A DNA stretch of 5,565 nt from Chitinophagaceae bacterium. GTDB taxonomy: Bacteria > Bacteroidota > Bacteroidia > Chitinophagales > Chitinophagaceae. Below, piece after piece: positions 1 through 5,565 of this stretch. Made by a program: the position numbers and the translations under genes. Below the pieces are notes generated by a model, which worked only from the letters and a program-made list of their open reading frames with translations, was not told the origin of the DNA and did no database searches. Within the stretch, counting starts at the first letter, position 1, and the number at the start of each line of letters is the position of its first letter. The stretch lies in NCBI GenBank assembly GCA_947452875.1, contig CANGEZ010000161.1, positions 1 to 5,565 of the forward strand. The letters are read 5' to 3'.

Positions 1-519
1 ATGAGAGCGAGATTAGAAAAAGAATATAAAATTTTATACGCCGGAAAAAATGGCACTTGTGCTCATGAGTTCATCATCGACTTACGTCCTTTCAAACAAT
101 CGGCAGGAATTGAAGCTGAAGATGTGGCCAAAAGATTGATGGATTATAATTTCCATGCTCCTACATTAAGTTTCCCTGTGGCAGGAACCATCATGATTGA
201 ACCAACAGAAAGTGAAGACAAAGCCGAATTAGACAGATTCTGTGATGCATTAATCAATATCAGAAAAGAAATAAGAGAAATTGAAGAGGGTAAATCAGAC
301 AAAGTAGACAACCCTTTAAAAAATGCACCACATACTCAACAAGTTGTACTTAGTGACGAGTGGAATCAGTCATATTCAAGAACTAAAGCGGCATTTCCTC
401 TGGAGTATGTTAAAGCCAACAAATTCTGGCCTTCTGTAAGCAGAGTGAATAACACTTATGGCGACAGAAATCTGGTTTGTACATGCGAACCAGTGAGTTC
501 ATATGCCGAGGAAGTGTAA
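1..519 (+). CDS. gcvP: Glycine dehydrogenase (decarboxylating), P-protein, C-terminal fragment
   Basis: This is the last 172 codons of the glycine cleavage P-protein. The enzyme is cytosolic and PLP-dependent: it decarboxylates glycine and passes the aminomethyl group to the lipoyl arm of GcvH. The fragment matches the conserved C-terminal domain of the family, with HEFIIDLRPFK near residue 22, the stretch KRLMDYNFHAPTLSFPVAGT (about 44-63), EPTESEDKAELDRFCDA (about 67-83), NPLKNAPHT (about 104-112), FPLEYVKANKFWPSV and GDRNLVCTCEP close to the end. The frame is open from base 1, so the ATG there is an internal methionine and the true start lies upstream. P-proteins are usually about 950 residues, so roughly four fifths of the gene, including the PLP lysine, is outside the window. 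The reading frame is intact to its TAA. No convincing terminator follows it. The 99-bp gap to the cold-shock gene holds a separate promoter, so the two genes need not be co-transcribed. Confidence 0.96.
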   Translation: MRARLEKEYKILYAGKNGTCAHEFIIDLRPFKQSAGIEAEDVAKRLMDYNFHAPTLSFPVAGTIMIEPTESEDKAELDRFCDALINIRKEIREIEEGKSDKVDNPLKNAPHTQQVVLSDEWNQSYSRTKAAFPLEYVKANKFWPSVSRVNNTYGDRNLVCTCEPVSSYAEEV

Positions 520-556
520 GCTAATAATCCATTGTCATTTAAAAGGATTCTTAAAT

Positions 557-569
557 ATATCTGAGATAT
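557..569. promoter_or_regulatory. Short perfect palindrome upstream of the cold-shock promoter
   Basis: ATATCT and AGATAT flank a single G, giving 6-bp arms in a perfect 13-bp dyad. It lies 15-27 bp upstream of the -7 motif of the cold-shock gene, roughly where the -33 element would be. It could be an operator. It is short and AT-rich, so chance is also plausible, and no regulator is suggested by the sequence. Confidence 0.25.
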
Positions 570-583
570 TGGTTATAAAAGTT

Positions 584-591
584 TACATTTG
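584..591 (+). promoter_or_regulatory. Bacteroidota-type -7 promoter element for the cold-shock gene
   Basis: TACATTTG matches the TAnnTTTG -7 consensus of Bacteroidota primary sigma factors (known for the phylum). It lies 28 bp before the ATG at 619, which predicts a leader of only about 20 nt, unlike the long 5' leaders of enterobacterial cspA. No clear TTG-type -33 element is seen at the usual spacing. Confidence 0.55.
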
Positions 592-618
592 TCCTTTATT
601 AATACAATACAATTTAAA

Positions 619-822
619 ATGGACACAAAAAATCAAGGAACCGTAAAGTTTTTCAATGCTGAAAAAGGATTCGGTTTCATCAGACATGACGATTCAGACA
701 AAGAAACTTTCGTACACGTAAGTGGTTTAATCAACGAGATTAAAGAAGGCGACAAAGTTGAATTCGAATTGCAAAATGGAAAAAAAGGAATGAACGCTGT
801 TAATGTAACAGTTATCGGATAA
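619..822 (+). CDS. csp: Cold-shock domain protein (CspA family)
   Basis: This encodes a 67-residue single cold-shock domain, the usual size for the family. Such proteins bind single-stranded RNA and DNA in the cytosol and melt secondary structure, acting as RNA chaperones and antiterminators in the cold or in stress. Sequence hallmarks are the opening strand GTVKFFN (7-13), the RNP1 motif KGFGFI (16-21) and the RNP2-like motif FVHVS (31-35), with the aromatic residues of the nucleic-acid face (F11, F12, F18, F20, F31) and H33 present. The C-terminal strand GMNAVNVTVI is typical of Bacteroidota members. The ATG at 619 is chosen because the protein then begins just before the domain. An in-frame TTG at 589 falls inside the promoter motif and would add ten residues with no family match. 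The gene appears monocistronic, with its own -7 motif upstream and an intrinsic terminator starting about 20 bp after the stop. Which Csp paralogue this is cannot be told from the sequence. Confidence 0.95.
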   Translation: MDTKNQGTVKFFNAEKGFGFIRHDDSDKETFVHVSGLINEIKEGDKVEFELQNGKKGMNAVNVTVIG

Positions 823-842
823 GATTGCATTTCATCTATTTT

Positions 843-874
843 AAAAAGAGCCTCTTAAAAAGGGCTCTTTTTTA
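843..874 (+). terminator. Rho-independent terminator of the cold-shock gene
   Basis: AAAAAGAGCC (843-852) pairs perfectly with GGCTCTTTTT (863-872) across a 10-nt loop, and the stem ends in a run of T. It lies 20 bp after the stop codon. The A-run on the left arm would also give a U-run on the opposite strand, but no minus-strand gene ends here. Confidence 0.88.
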
Positions 875-884
875 TTTCCAAGCA

Positions 885-932
885 TTCCTCATTCCTAGCC
901 TTCGCCATAAGGCCAAGGCTAGGAATGAGGAA
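885..932. repeat. Perfect 18-bp inverted repeat (hairpin) upstream of the DUF6263-like gene
   Basis: TTCCTCATTCCTAGCCTT (885-902) is followed, after 12 bases, by its exact reverse complement (915-932). Inside the loop, GCC (904-906) pairs with GGC (911-913) after a C/C mismatch, leaving an ATAA tetraloop. Each arm contains a near-tandem heptamer (ATTCCTC then ATTCCTA on the left). No T-run follows on either strand, so it is not a standard terminator. It sits between the cold-shock terminator and the -7 element at 939, upstream of the predicted transcription start, so it is more likely a DNA-level element than part of the mRNA leader. It may be a REP-like intergenic repeat, a regulator site or a product of template switching; the sequence alone does not decide. 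Confidence 0.9.
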
Positions 933-938
933 ATCTAC

Positions 939-946
939 TATCTTTG
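939..946 (+). promoter_or_regulatory. Bacteroidota-type -7 promoter element for the DUF6263-like gene
   Basis: TATCTTTG, followed by CCC, is a full match to TAnnTTTG and lies 31 bp before the ATG at 970. The expected -33 region (about 915-920) is occupied by the right arm of the perfect hairpin and shows no TTG-type element. Confidence 0.65.
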
Positions 947-969
947 CCCAAATTATAAAAACTCATAAA

Positions 970-1779
970 ATGAAAAAAACAATCCTGTTCAGTTTAATGC
1001 TAATTTCAGCAAGCGCATTTGCTCAAACGCCTAAAGGCATCAAGCTAACAAAAGGACAAAAAATTACTGCAAAAACAGCTATGTCTATGGATATGGATCT
1101 CGGCATGGGAACCATGAAAACGGACAATAACACCGATTTTGAAATTAAAGTGATTGATGAAAATGCAAAATCATATACCATCACATACACTCCCGTAAAA
1201 ATGAAAATGTTAGTTGATGGCATGGGTCAAAACATGACCTTTGACTCAGACAAACCAGAAGATAAAAATTCAGAAATTGGACAAAAAGCTAGTGCCAGGT
1301 TAAATGTTACTGATACATTATCACTTGATAAGTTAACCGGAGAAGTTAAGTCTTTAAGTGAAAATAATAAAGGAGACAACAGCGGTTCTGGAATGTTTTC
1401 AATGTCTACAAATCAAAATCAGGGTGTAATGGATGCATTTTTAGTCATTCCTGCAAATACCAAAATTGGAGATTCATGGAGCGATTCAACAGTTGAAAAA
1501 GGATTGACTACTAAAAAAACTTTCAAGTGGATTTCAACAGATAAAGACATCGCAACTATAAAAGTCAACGCCACGATTTTGGGCTCAACTGAACAGGATA
1601 TGCAGGGTACTACTATAACAATGGGCATGGACCTAAGTTCCACCGAAACCAGAACTGTAAACACTAAAACTGGTCAGGTTATTAAAGTTGTAAATGATGG
1701 CGACATTAAAATGACAATGGAATCAATGGGCATGACCATGAGTTCAAAAGTTGTATCAACTACAGAATATTCAAATTAA
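970..1779 (+). CDS. Secreted methionine-rich protein, DUF6263-like
   Basis: This encodes a 269-residue exported protein of unknown function. It opens with a clear Sec signal peptide: KK at 2-3, a hydrophobic core to about residue 15, and a probable signal peptidase I cut after AFA (18) before Q19. The residue after the cut is not cysteine, so it is probably periplasmic or secreted rather than a lipoprotein. The mature part has no cysteine and reads as beta-rich, with alternating polar and hydrophobic residues. Methionine is very frequent (22 residues) and often alternates, as in MSMDMDLGMGTM (38-49), MKM (78-80), MGM (218-220) and MTMESMGMTM (248-257). The segment IPANTKIGDSW (160-170) and the overall layout resemble DUF6263 proteins of Bacteroidota; this is from memory and not searched. 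The ATG at 970 is preferred because an in-frame ATG at 925 lies inside the hairpin, ahead of the promoter, and would bury the signal peptide behind 15 extra residues. It is a single-gene unit facing glgP. Confidence 0.8.
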   Translation: MKKTILFSLMLISASAFAQTPKGIKLTKGQKITAKTAMSMDMDLGMGTMKTDNNTDFEIKVIDENAKSYTITYTPVKMKMLVDGMGQNMTFDSDKPEDKNSEIGQKASARLNVTDTLSLDKLTGEVKSLSENNKGDNSGSGMFSMSTNQNQGVMDAFLVIPANTKIGDSWSDSTVEKGLTTKKTFKWISTDKDIATIKVNATILGSTEQDMQGTTITMGMDLSSTETRTVNTKTGQVIKVVNDGDIKMTMESMGMTMSSKVVSTTEYSN

Positions 1780-1793
1780 TCTAAAATGACAGT

Positions 1794-1834
1794 AAATAAA
1801 AAAGGGATTGAATCTATCAATCCCTTTTTTATTT
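1794..1834. terminator. Bidirectional intrinsic terminator between convergent genes
   Basis: AAATAAAAAAGGGATTGA (1794-1811) pairs perfectly with 1817-1834 across a 5-nt loop, ATCTA. The stem has A-runs outside on the left and T-runs on the right, so it reads as a terminator on both strands. It begins 14 bp after the stop of the DUF6263-like gene and ends 12 bp before the stop of the minus-strand phosphorylase gene, so it can serve both. Confidence 0.9.
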
Positions 1835-1846
1835 GTTTGAAATTTT

Positions 1847-3499
1847 TTATTTGTACATGATTTCATAATATTCTTTTGCCATTCTATTACTGTCAAATTG
1901 CCAACGAACATCACGCATACCATTCATTACGATTTCTCTCCAGTTATGCTGATTATCATAATACATAGGAAGAATTTGATTTTCCAAAATATCGAATAAT
2001 GAATTCATATCGTAATCATCTTGTTCCTGAACTGTCATGTTATCATAATCAGCAATAGGCACTACAAAACCATTGTTGCCATGATTGATAAATTCTCTGA
2101 TCCATCCATCATTGGTACTGAAATTCACTGATCCATTCATTGCAGCGGTCATGCCACTTGTACCACTAGCCTCTCTAGGTACTCGAGGATTGTTTAACCA
2201 AACATCAGAAACCTGCTTCAATCTTTTACTCAAGCCGAGTTCATATCCTGTACAAACCGCGACATTTTTATAGTCTTTACTTAAGTTGACAAGATAATTG
2301 AAATCACTAATTGCCGGATAATCCAATGGATAAGGCTTACCTGCCCACACAAACTGAACAGGATATTTAGTGTTGCTCATTAAAGCTTTAAAACGAGGTT
2401 GATCTCTAGTCAACAATTCGGCTCTTTTATAACCTGCAAATCTTCTTGCCCAAACTATTGTAAACACATCAGGATTTAGCAACTTGCCAGTTTGATCAGC
2501 TACGATTTCCATGGCTCTTTTTTTAAGATGACGTTTCCTATCTTGAAAACCAGGTTCATCTTTATTTTCCATGAATTTGTACAATTGTTTATCTGCCCAA
2601 TACTGCCAGTTTTGTGCGTTGGTTATGGCAGTGATATCACAAATTCCATCATATTTTTCCCACATCAAACGACTCACTTCACCATGAAGTTGACTTACCC
2701 CATTTGATAATTTTGCATAGCGTAATGCCGCAAGAGAATGATTGAATTTATCATCTGATGTGCCAGCAATTTCTCTTACTTGATCGAGCGGCATTCCACA
2801 GAAATAACCCATTTTTTCGCAAAGATGCAAGTCATGTTTTTCATTGCCTGCTTCTTCAGGAGTGTGAGTGGTAAATACCATTCTCTTTCTTACTTCTTCC
2901 ATACTGCCATATTTTTTATGCAGATAGAAAGCAGAACTTACCGCATGCGCTTCATTCAAATGATACAATTCAGGTTTGAAATTAAGTTCATCAATTAGCT
3001 TAGCACCACCAACACCTAACAAGATAAATTGTGCCACTTTTGTAGCCACATTCGCATCATATAAGCGATGAGAAATAGTTTGAGAGATGTAATCATTTTC
3101 AGGAACATCTGTACTCAATAAAAACAATGGAGCAGATTTAAAAGTTTCAGGATTCAAATACCAAGCCTTTACCCAAACAGGATGGCCATGGATTTCGATT
3201 TGAAACTTAATACCCGTATCTTCTAAAAAACTATATAGTTTTTCATTCCACTGAATTTGTAAAGTTTGGTCTTGATTTCTGGCCTGATCGTAATAGCCAT
3301 ATTTCCATAAAATTCCAATACCAATTAGGTTTTGTCTAAGTTCATATGCACTTCTCAAATGAGAACCACTTAAATAACCAAGTCCACCGCTATAAATTTT
3401 AAGAGGCTGATGCACAGCAAACTCCATTGAGAAATAAGAAATCGGCTTTTTGTATTCGCTGGCTACAGGATAAGGAATTTTGTAATTTTTAAAATCCAT
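1847..3499 (-). CDS. glgP: Alpha-glucan (glycogen) phosphorylase-like enzyme, short GT35 form
   Basis: This encodes 550 residues of the alpha-glucan phosphorylase family (GT35, TIGR02094 type), which normally splits glycogen or maltodextrin with phosphate to glucose 1-phosphate in the cytosol. Family motifs in order are YFSMEFAVH (22-30), the glycine loop YSGGLGYLSGSHL (36-48), HLNEAHAV (180-187), FTTHTPEEAGNEKHDL with H212 (209-224), WARRFAGYKRAELL (350-363), VWAGKPYP and NNPRVPREASGTSGM (436-450). By alignment with rabbit muscle phosphorylase, R353 and K358 match the phosphate-site residues R569 and K574, and E443 matches E672. The PLP-binding lysine K680 aligns with T451, so no Schiff-base lysine is present there. 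The enzyme is also shorter than family members of 700-850 residues, because it lacks the N-terminal DUF3417 domain. The family assignment is firm, but phosphorylase activity is not assured and another glucan or glycosyl transfer role is possible. The start at 3499 precedes the first conserved strand by about 20 residues. A weak -7-like sequence (TATATTG, minus strand, 3520-3526) lies upstream. No other glycogen gene is adjacent. Confidence 0.88.
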   Translation of the reverse strand: MDFKNYKIPYPVASEYKKPISYFSMEFAVHQPLKIYSGGLGYLSGSHLRSAYELRQNLIGIGILWKYGYYDQARNQDQTLQIQWNEKLYSFLEDTGIKFQIEIHGHPVWVKAWYLNPETFKSAPLFLLSTDVPENDYISQTISHRLYDANVATKVAQFILLGVGGAKLIDELNFKPELYHLNEAHAVSSAFYLHKKYGSMEEVRKRMVFTTHTPEEAGNEKHDLHLCEKMGYFCGMPLDQVREIAGTSDDKFNHSLAALRYAKLSNGVSQLHGEVSRLMWEKYDGICDITAITNAQNWQYWADKQLYKFMENKDEPGFQDRKRHLKKRAMEIVADQTGKLLNPDVFTIVWARRFAGYKRAELLTRDQPRFKALMSNTKYPVQFVWAGKPYPLDYPAISDFNYLVNLSKDYKNVAVCTGYELGLSKRLKQVSDVWLNNPRVPREASGTSGMTAAMNGSVNFSTNDGWIREFINHGNNGFVVPIADYDNMTVQEQDDYDMNSLFDILENQILPMYYDNQHNWREIVMNGMRDVRWQFDSNRMAKEYYEIMYK

Positions 3500-3594
3500 T
3501 CTTTACTATTTTAAGACTGCAATATAAACCGATTTTTTTTAAATAAATGTGTATCGTTTACATATTAAAACAACAAAAGAGTAAAAAATGCAAA

Positions 3595-3604
3595 CAATCG
3601 ATTG
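3595..3604. promoter_or_regulatory. 10-bp perfect palindrome in the divergent intergenic region
   Basis: CAATCGATTG is self-complementary. It lies about 27 bp upstream of the -7 motif of the transporter gene and about 95 bp before the start of glgP. It could be a regulator half-site pair, or chance; nothing identifies a binding protein. Confidence 0.25.
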
Positions 3605-3610
3605 CGGTGA

Positions 3611-3637
3611 AAATTTAATTGAATAAGAATTAGATTT
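3611..3637. promoter_or_regulatory. Operator-like dyad overlapping the transporter promoter
   Basis: AAATTTAATT (3611-3620) and AATTAGATTT (3628-3637) form 10-bp arms with 9 of 10 bases complementary around a 7-bp spacer. The right arm covers most of the -7 motif at 3631-3638, the place where a repressor would block initiation. Control by a metal sensor of the MntR/DtxR or Fur type is a reasonable inference given the downstream gene, but the sequence does not match a consensus I can name. Confidence 0.35.
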
Positions 3638-3638
3638 G
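3631..3638 (+). promoter_or_regulatory. Bacteroidota-type -7 promoter element for the NRAMP-USP gene
   Basis: TAGATTTG fits TAnnTTTG exactly and lies 24 bp before the ATG at 3662, predicting a leader of about 17 nt. This is too short for a yybP-ykoY manganese riboswitch. No good -33 element is seen. Confidence 0.6.
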
Positions 3639-3661
3639 TAAAAATCATTTCAAAAACTCAA

Positions 3662-5565
3662 ATGCCGGAATTATCACATAACAATAAATCCTTAGGAGAG
3701 ATTCATGAGTCTGTTGACATGACGAATACAAAACCCGGTTGGAAGAAAATATTTTCCTTTATTGGACCTGCCTATTTGGTTAGTGTTGGCTATATGGATC
3801 CTGGCAATTGGGCTACTGATTTGGCAGGCGGCAGTAAATACGGGTTTACATTAATCTGGGTTTTATTGGCTAGCAACTTCATGGCTATTGTGTTACAGAG
3901 TTTTAGTGCACGTCTAGGAATTGTAAGAGGAAGAGATCTTGCACAAGCTAACAGGGAATCATACCCGAAGAAAATCAATTTCATTCTTTGGCTGCTGGCA
4001 GAGATTGCTATCGCCGCAACAGATCTTGCAGAAGTACTAGGCATGGCGATTGGATTACAATTATTATTCGGATTGCCCCTCTTAATTGGAGTTAGTATTA
4101 CAGTGCTGGATACATTTTTACTACTTTACTTACAGCGATTAGGCATGAGAAAAATTGAAGCATTTATCATCATGCTGATAGGTATCATCGCATTTTCTTT
4201 TCTGATTAATATCATCATTGCACATCCTCCGATTCATGCTATATTAAAAGGATTTATGCCTTCGTTACCTGATGCATCAACACTTTATCATCAAGAAGGC
4301 ATATTAGGAAAGCTTCCAAAAGAAACTGCTTTATATATTGCCATCGGAATGATTGGCGCTACCGTAATGCCTCATAATCTTTATTTACATTCTTCATTAA
4401 TTCAAACCCGAAAAATCAAAAGAGATAATAAGGGAATCAAAGAAGCTTTAAAATGGAGTGTGATTGATAGTACCATTGCATTAAATGCTGCATTTCTGAT
4501 TAACGCAGCGATACTCATCCTTGCGGCAACTGTTTTTTTTAAAACAGGCAGGACTGATGTTGGTGAAATCAAAAAAGCGCATGAATTGTTGTCACCTGTT
4601 CTAGGTAATAATTTTGCATCTACCCTATTTGCAATTGCATTAATAGCATCAGGTCAAAGCTCAACCATAACAGGAACTTTATCTGGACAAATTGTAATGG
4701 AAGGCTATCTCAGCATTCGTATCAATCCGATGTTACGAAGACTCATCACTAGATTAGTGGCGATTATCCCTGCCATTATATTCATTGCAATAACCGGTGA
4801 AGATGATGTTGATAGTTTGCTGATTTTTAGTCAGGTTATTCTTAGTGTGCAATTGGGCTTTGCCGTTATCCCACTTATTCATTTTGTGAGCGATAAAAAA
4901 ACGATGAAAGAATTTGCTATAAAACCTTGGGTACAAATTATAGGATGGTCTATCGCTGCATTACTTATTTTTCTGAATGCTAAATTGCTTTTTGATGAAA
5001 CAGCTTCATACTTTTCAATTACAGATTCAACATTCATAAAAGCCCTAGTCATAGTTGCTTTGCTTTTATTTACAGCACTTTTAATTTACATTTTATTATT
5101 CCCTATTGTAAAGAAAAATCATTTATCGGCTTCCATTGAAATGCATCCTGAAGTGCCATCAAAGAATGAATTCCTCATTCCTGAATACAATAAAATCGCT
5201 GTGGCCCTTGATTTTAGTGATAATGATTTCAAATTAATTTCAGGAGCCATTAGCCAGGCTGGCAAAAACAAAGAGTTTATTTTAATTCATATAGTTGAAA
5301 GTCCAGCAGCAAAACTACATGGAGACATTACCGCAGATTACGAAACCGATAAAGACAGAGAGCGTTTATCCGTAATCGTTAAGCAGATGCAAGACAAAGG
5401 ATACAAAGTAAAAGGCGTTCTTGGATTTAAAGAAAGATCGAAAGAATTAATCAGAATCATTAAAGAAGAAAATGCAGAAATGCTTGTAATCGGCGCTCAT
5501 GGCCACAAAGGGATCAAAGATTTTATTTACGGCACTACTATTGATAAGGTTAGACATGAGTTACA
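3662..5565 (+). CDS. mntH: NRAMP family Mn2+/Fe2+ transporter fused to a universal stress protein domain (3' end cut by window)
   Basis: The frame runs open from 3662 to the window edge: 634 complete codons with no stop. Residues about 30-485 form an NRAMP proton-coupled divalent metal importer of the inner membrane. The TM1 motif DPGN (46-49) and TM6 motif AxxMPH (A233, M236, P237, H238) supply the known metal ligands (D46, N49, A233, M236), with methionine favouring Mn2+/Fe2+ over Mg2+. TM3 carries DLAEVLG (D121, E124) of the proton path. I count twelve hydrophobic helices, at about 33-52, 60-80, 106-130, 137-157, 165-187, 223-243, 268-294, 320-345, 361-378, 385-408, 424-441 and 460-484. 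From about 508 a cytosolic UspA-type domain follows, beginning KIAVALDFSD and reaching the ATP-site signature G-2X-G-9X-G-T (G611, G614, G624, T625). Perhaps 10-20 codons are missing. The ATG at 3662 is chosen for its position behind the promoter; the in-frame ATG at 3719 (residue 20) is an alternative, and both precede TM1. The gene diverges from glgP. Confidence 0.93.
   Translation, partial: MPELSHNNKSLGEIHESVDMTNTKPGWKKIFSFIGPAYLVSVGYMDPGNWATDLAGGSKYGFTLIWVLLASNFMAIVLQSFSARLGIVRGRDLAQANRESYPKKINFILWLLAEIAIAATDLAEVLGMAIGLQLLFGLPLLIGVSITVLDTFLLLYLQRLGMRKIEAFIIMLIGIIAFSFLINIIIAHPPIHAILKGFMPSLPDASTLYHQEGILGKLPKETALYIAIGMIGATVMPHNLYLHSSLIQTRKIKRDNKGIKEALKWSVIDSTIALNAAFLINAAILILAATVFFKTGRTDVGEIKKAHELLSPVLGNNFASTLFAIALIASGQSSTITGTLSGQIVMEGYLSIRINPMLRRLITRLVAIIPAIIFIAITGEDDVDSLLIFSQVILSVQLGFAVIPLIHFVSDKKTMKEFAIKPWVQIIGWSIAALLIFLNAKLLFDETASYFSITDSTFIKALVIVALLLFTALLIYILLFPIVKKNHLSASIEMHPEVPSKNEFLIPEYNKIAVALDFSDNDFKLISGAISQAGKNKEFILIHIVESPAAKLHGDITADYETDKDRERLSVIVKQMQDKGYKVKGVLGFKERSKELIRIIKEENAEMLVIGAHGHKGIKDFIYGTTIDKVRHEL

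Noticed and set aside
526..549. Possible terminator after gcvP (AATCC pairing with GGATT).
   Set aside because: The stem is only 5 bp with a 14-nt loop and no T-run, which is too weak to call.
589..618. TTG start at 589 for the cold-shock protein.
   Set aside because: It overlaps the promoter element and adds ten residues with no family counterpart. The ATG at 619 gives a standard 67-residue protein.
925..969. Possible N-terminal extension of the DUF6263-like protein from an in-frame ATG at 925.
   Set aside because: The ATG lies in the right arm of the hairpin and upstream of the -7 motif at 939, so it would not be transcribed from that promoter, and it would put 15 residues in front of a normal signal peptide.
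2085..2998. Several plus-strand open frames of 62-72 codons.
   Set aside because: They are antisense shadows of the phosphorylase gene and show no recognisable protein features.
3500..3661. Possible manganese riboswitch (yybP-ykoY) ahead of the transporter gene.
   Set aside because: The predicted leader after the -7 motif is about 17 nt and I see none of the riboswitch's conserved stems; the region is AT-rich and short.
3705..3722. Mini-ORF (ATG at 3705, five codons, TGA overlapping the ATG at 3719) behind an AGGAG-like sequence, resembling a leader peptide with start-stop coupling.
   Set aside because: It lies inside the longer in-frame NRAMP reading frame from 3662. Bacteroidota make little use of Shine-Dalgarno sequences, and such a short frame is expected by chance.
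3790..4044. 84-codon open frame on the minus strand.
   Set aside because: It is fully antisense to TM1-TM3 of the NRAMP domain, whose motifs prove the plus-strand frame.
4754..4936. 60-codon minus-strand open frame.
   Set aside because: It is antisense to TM9-TM11 of the transporter and has no recognisable motif.

Overview
The window looks like an ordinary chromosomal segment from a member of the Bacteroidota, and Chitinophagaceae is my best guess (inference). Base composition is AT-rich. There are no clear Shine-Dalgarno sequences in front of the chosen starts, and start codons instead sit in A/T-rich leaders. Three promoters carry the Bacteroidota-type -7 motif TAnnTTTG. The proteins read as typical members of that phylum.

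Layout, left to right. (1) 1-519 (+): the 3' end of gcvP, the P-protein of the glycine cleavage system, entering from the left edge. (2) 619-822 (+): a 67-residue cold-shock protein with its own promoter and a strong intrinsic terminator. (3) 885-932: a perfect 18-bp inverted repeat lying just upstream of the next promoter. (4) 970-1779 (+): a secreted, methionine-rich, cysteine-free protein resembling the DUF6263 family. (5) 1794-1834: a symmetric hairpin that can terminate transcription from both sides. (6) 1847-3499 (-): a short alpha-glucan phosphorylase-like enzyme (GT35) in which threonine stands at the position of the PLP-binding lysine. (7) 3500-3661: a divergent intergenic region with a promoter and an operator-like dyad. 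(8) 3662 to the right edge (+): a long open frame with no stop inside the window, encoding an NRAMP-type Mn2+/Fe2+ transporter fused to a C-terminal universal stress protein (USP) domain.

The genes do not form a visible pathway. They look like independent transcription units for one-carbon metabolism, RNA chaperoning, an envelope protein, storage glucan metabolism and metal uptake. I see no mobile element, CRISPR array, tRNA or rRNA. The points most worth a second look are the missing PLP lysine in the phosphorylase, the 12-helix NRAMP-USP fusion with intact metal-site and ATP-site motifs, the perfect hairpin in the -33 region of the DUF6263-like gene, and the dyad overlapping the transporter promoter. 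I found no clearly new multi-gene system.
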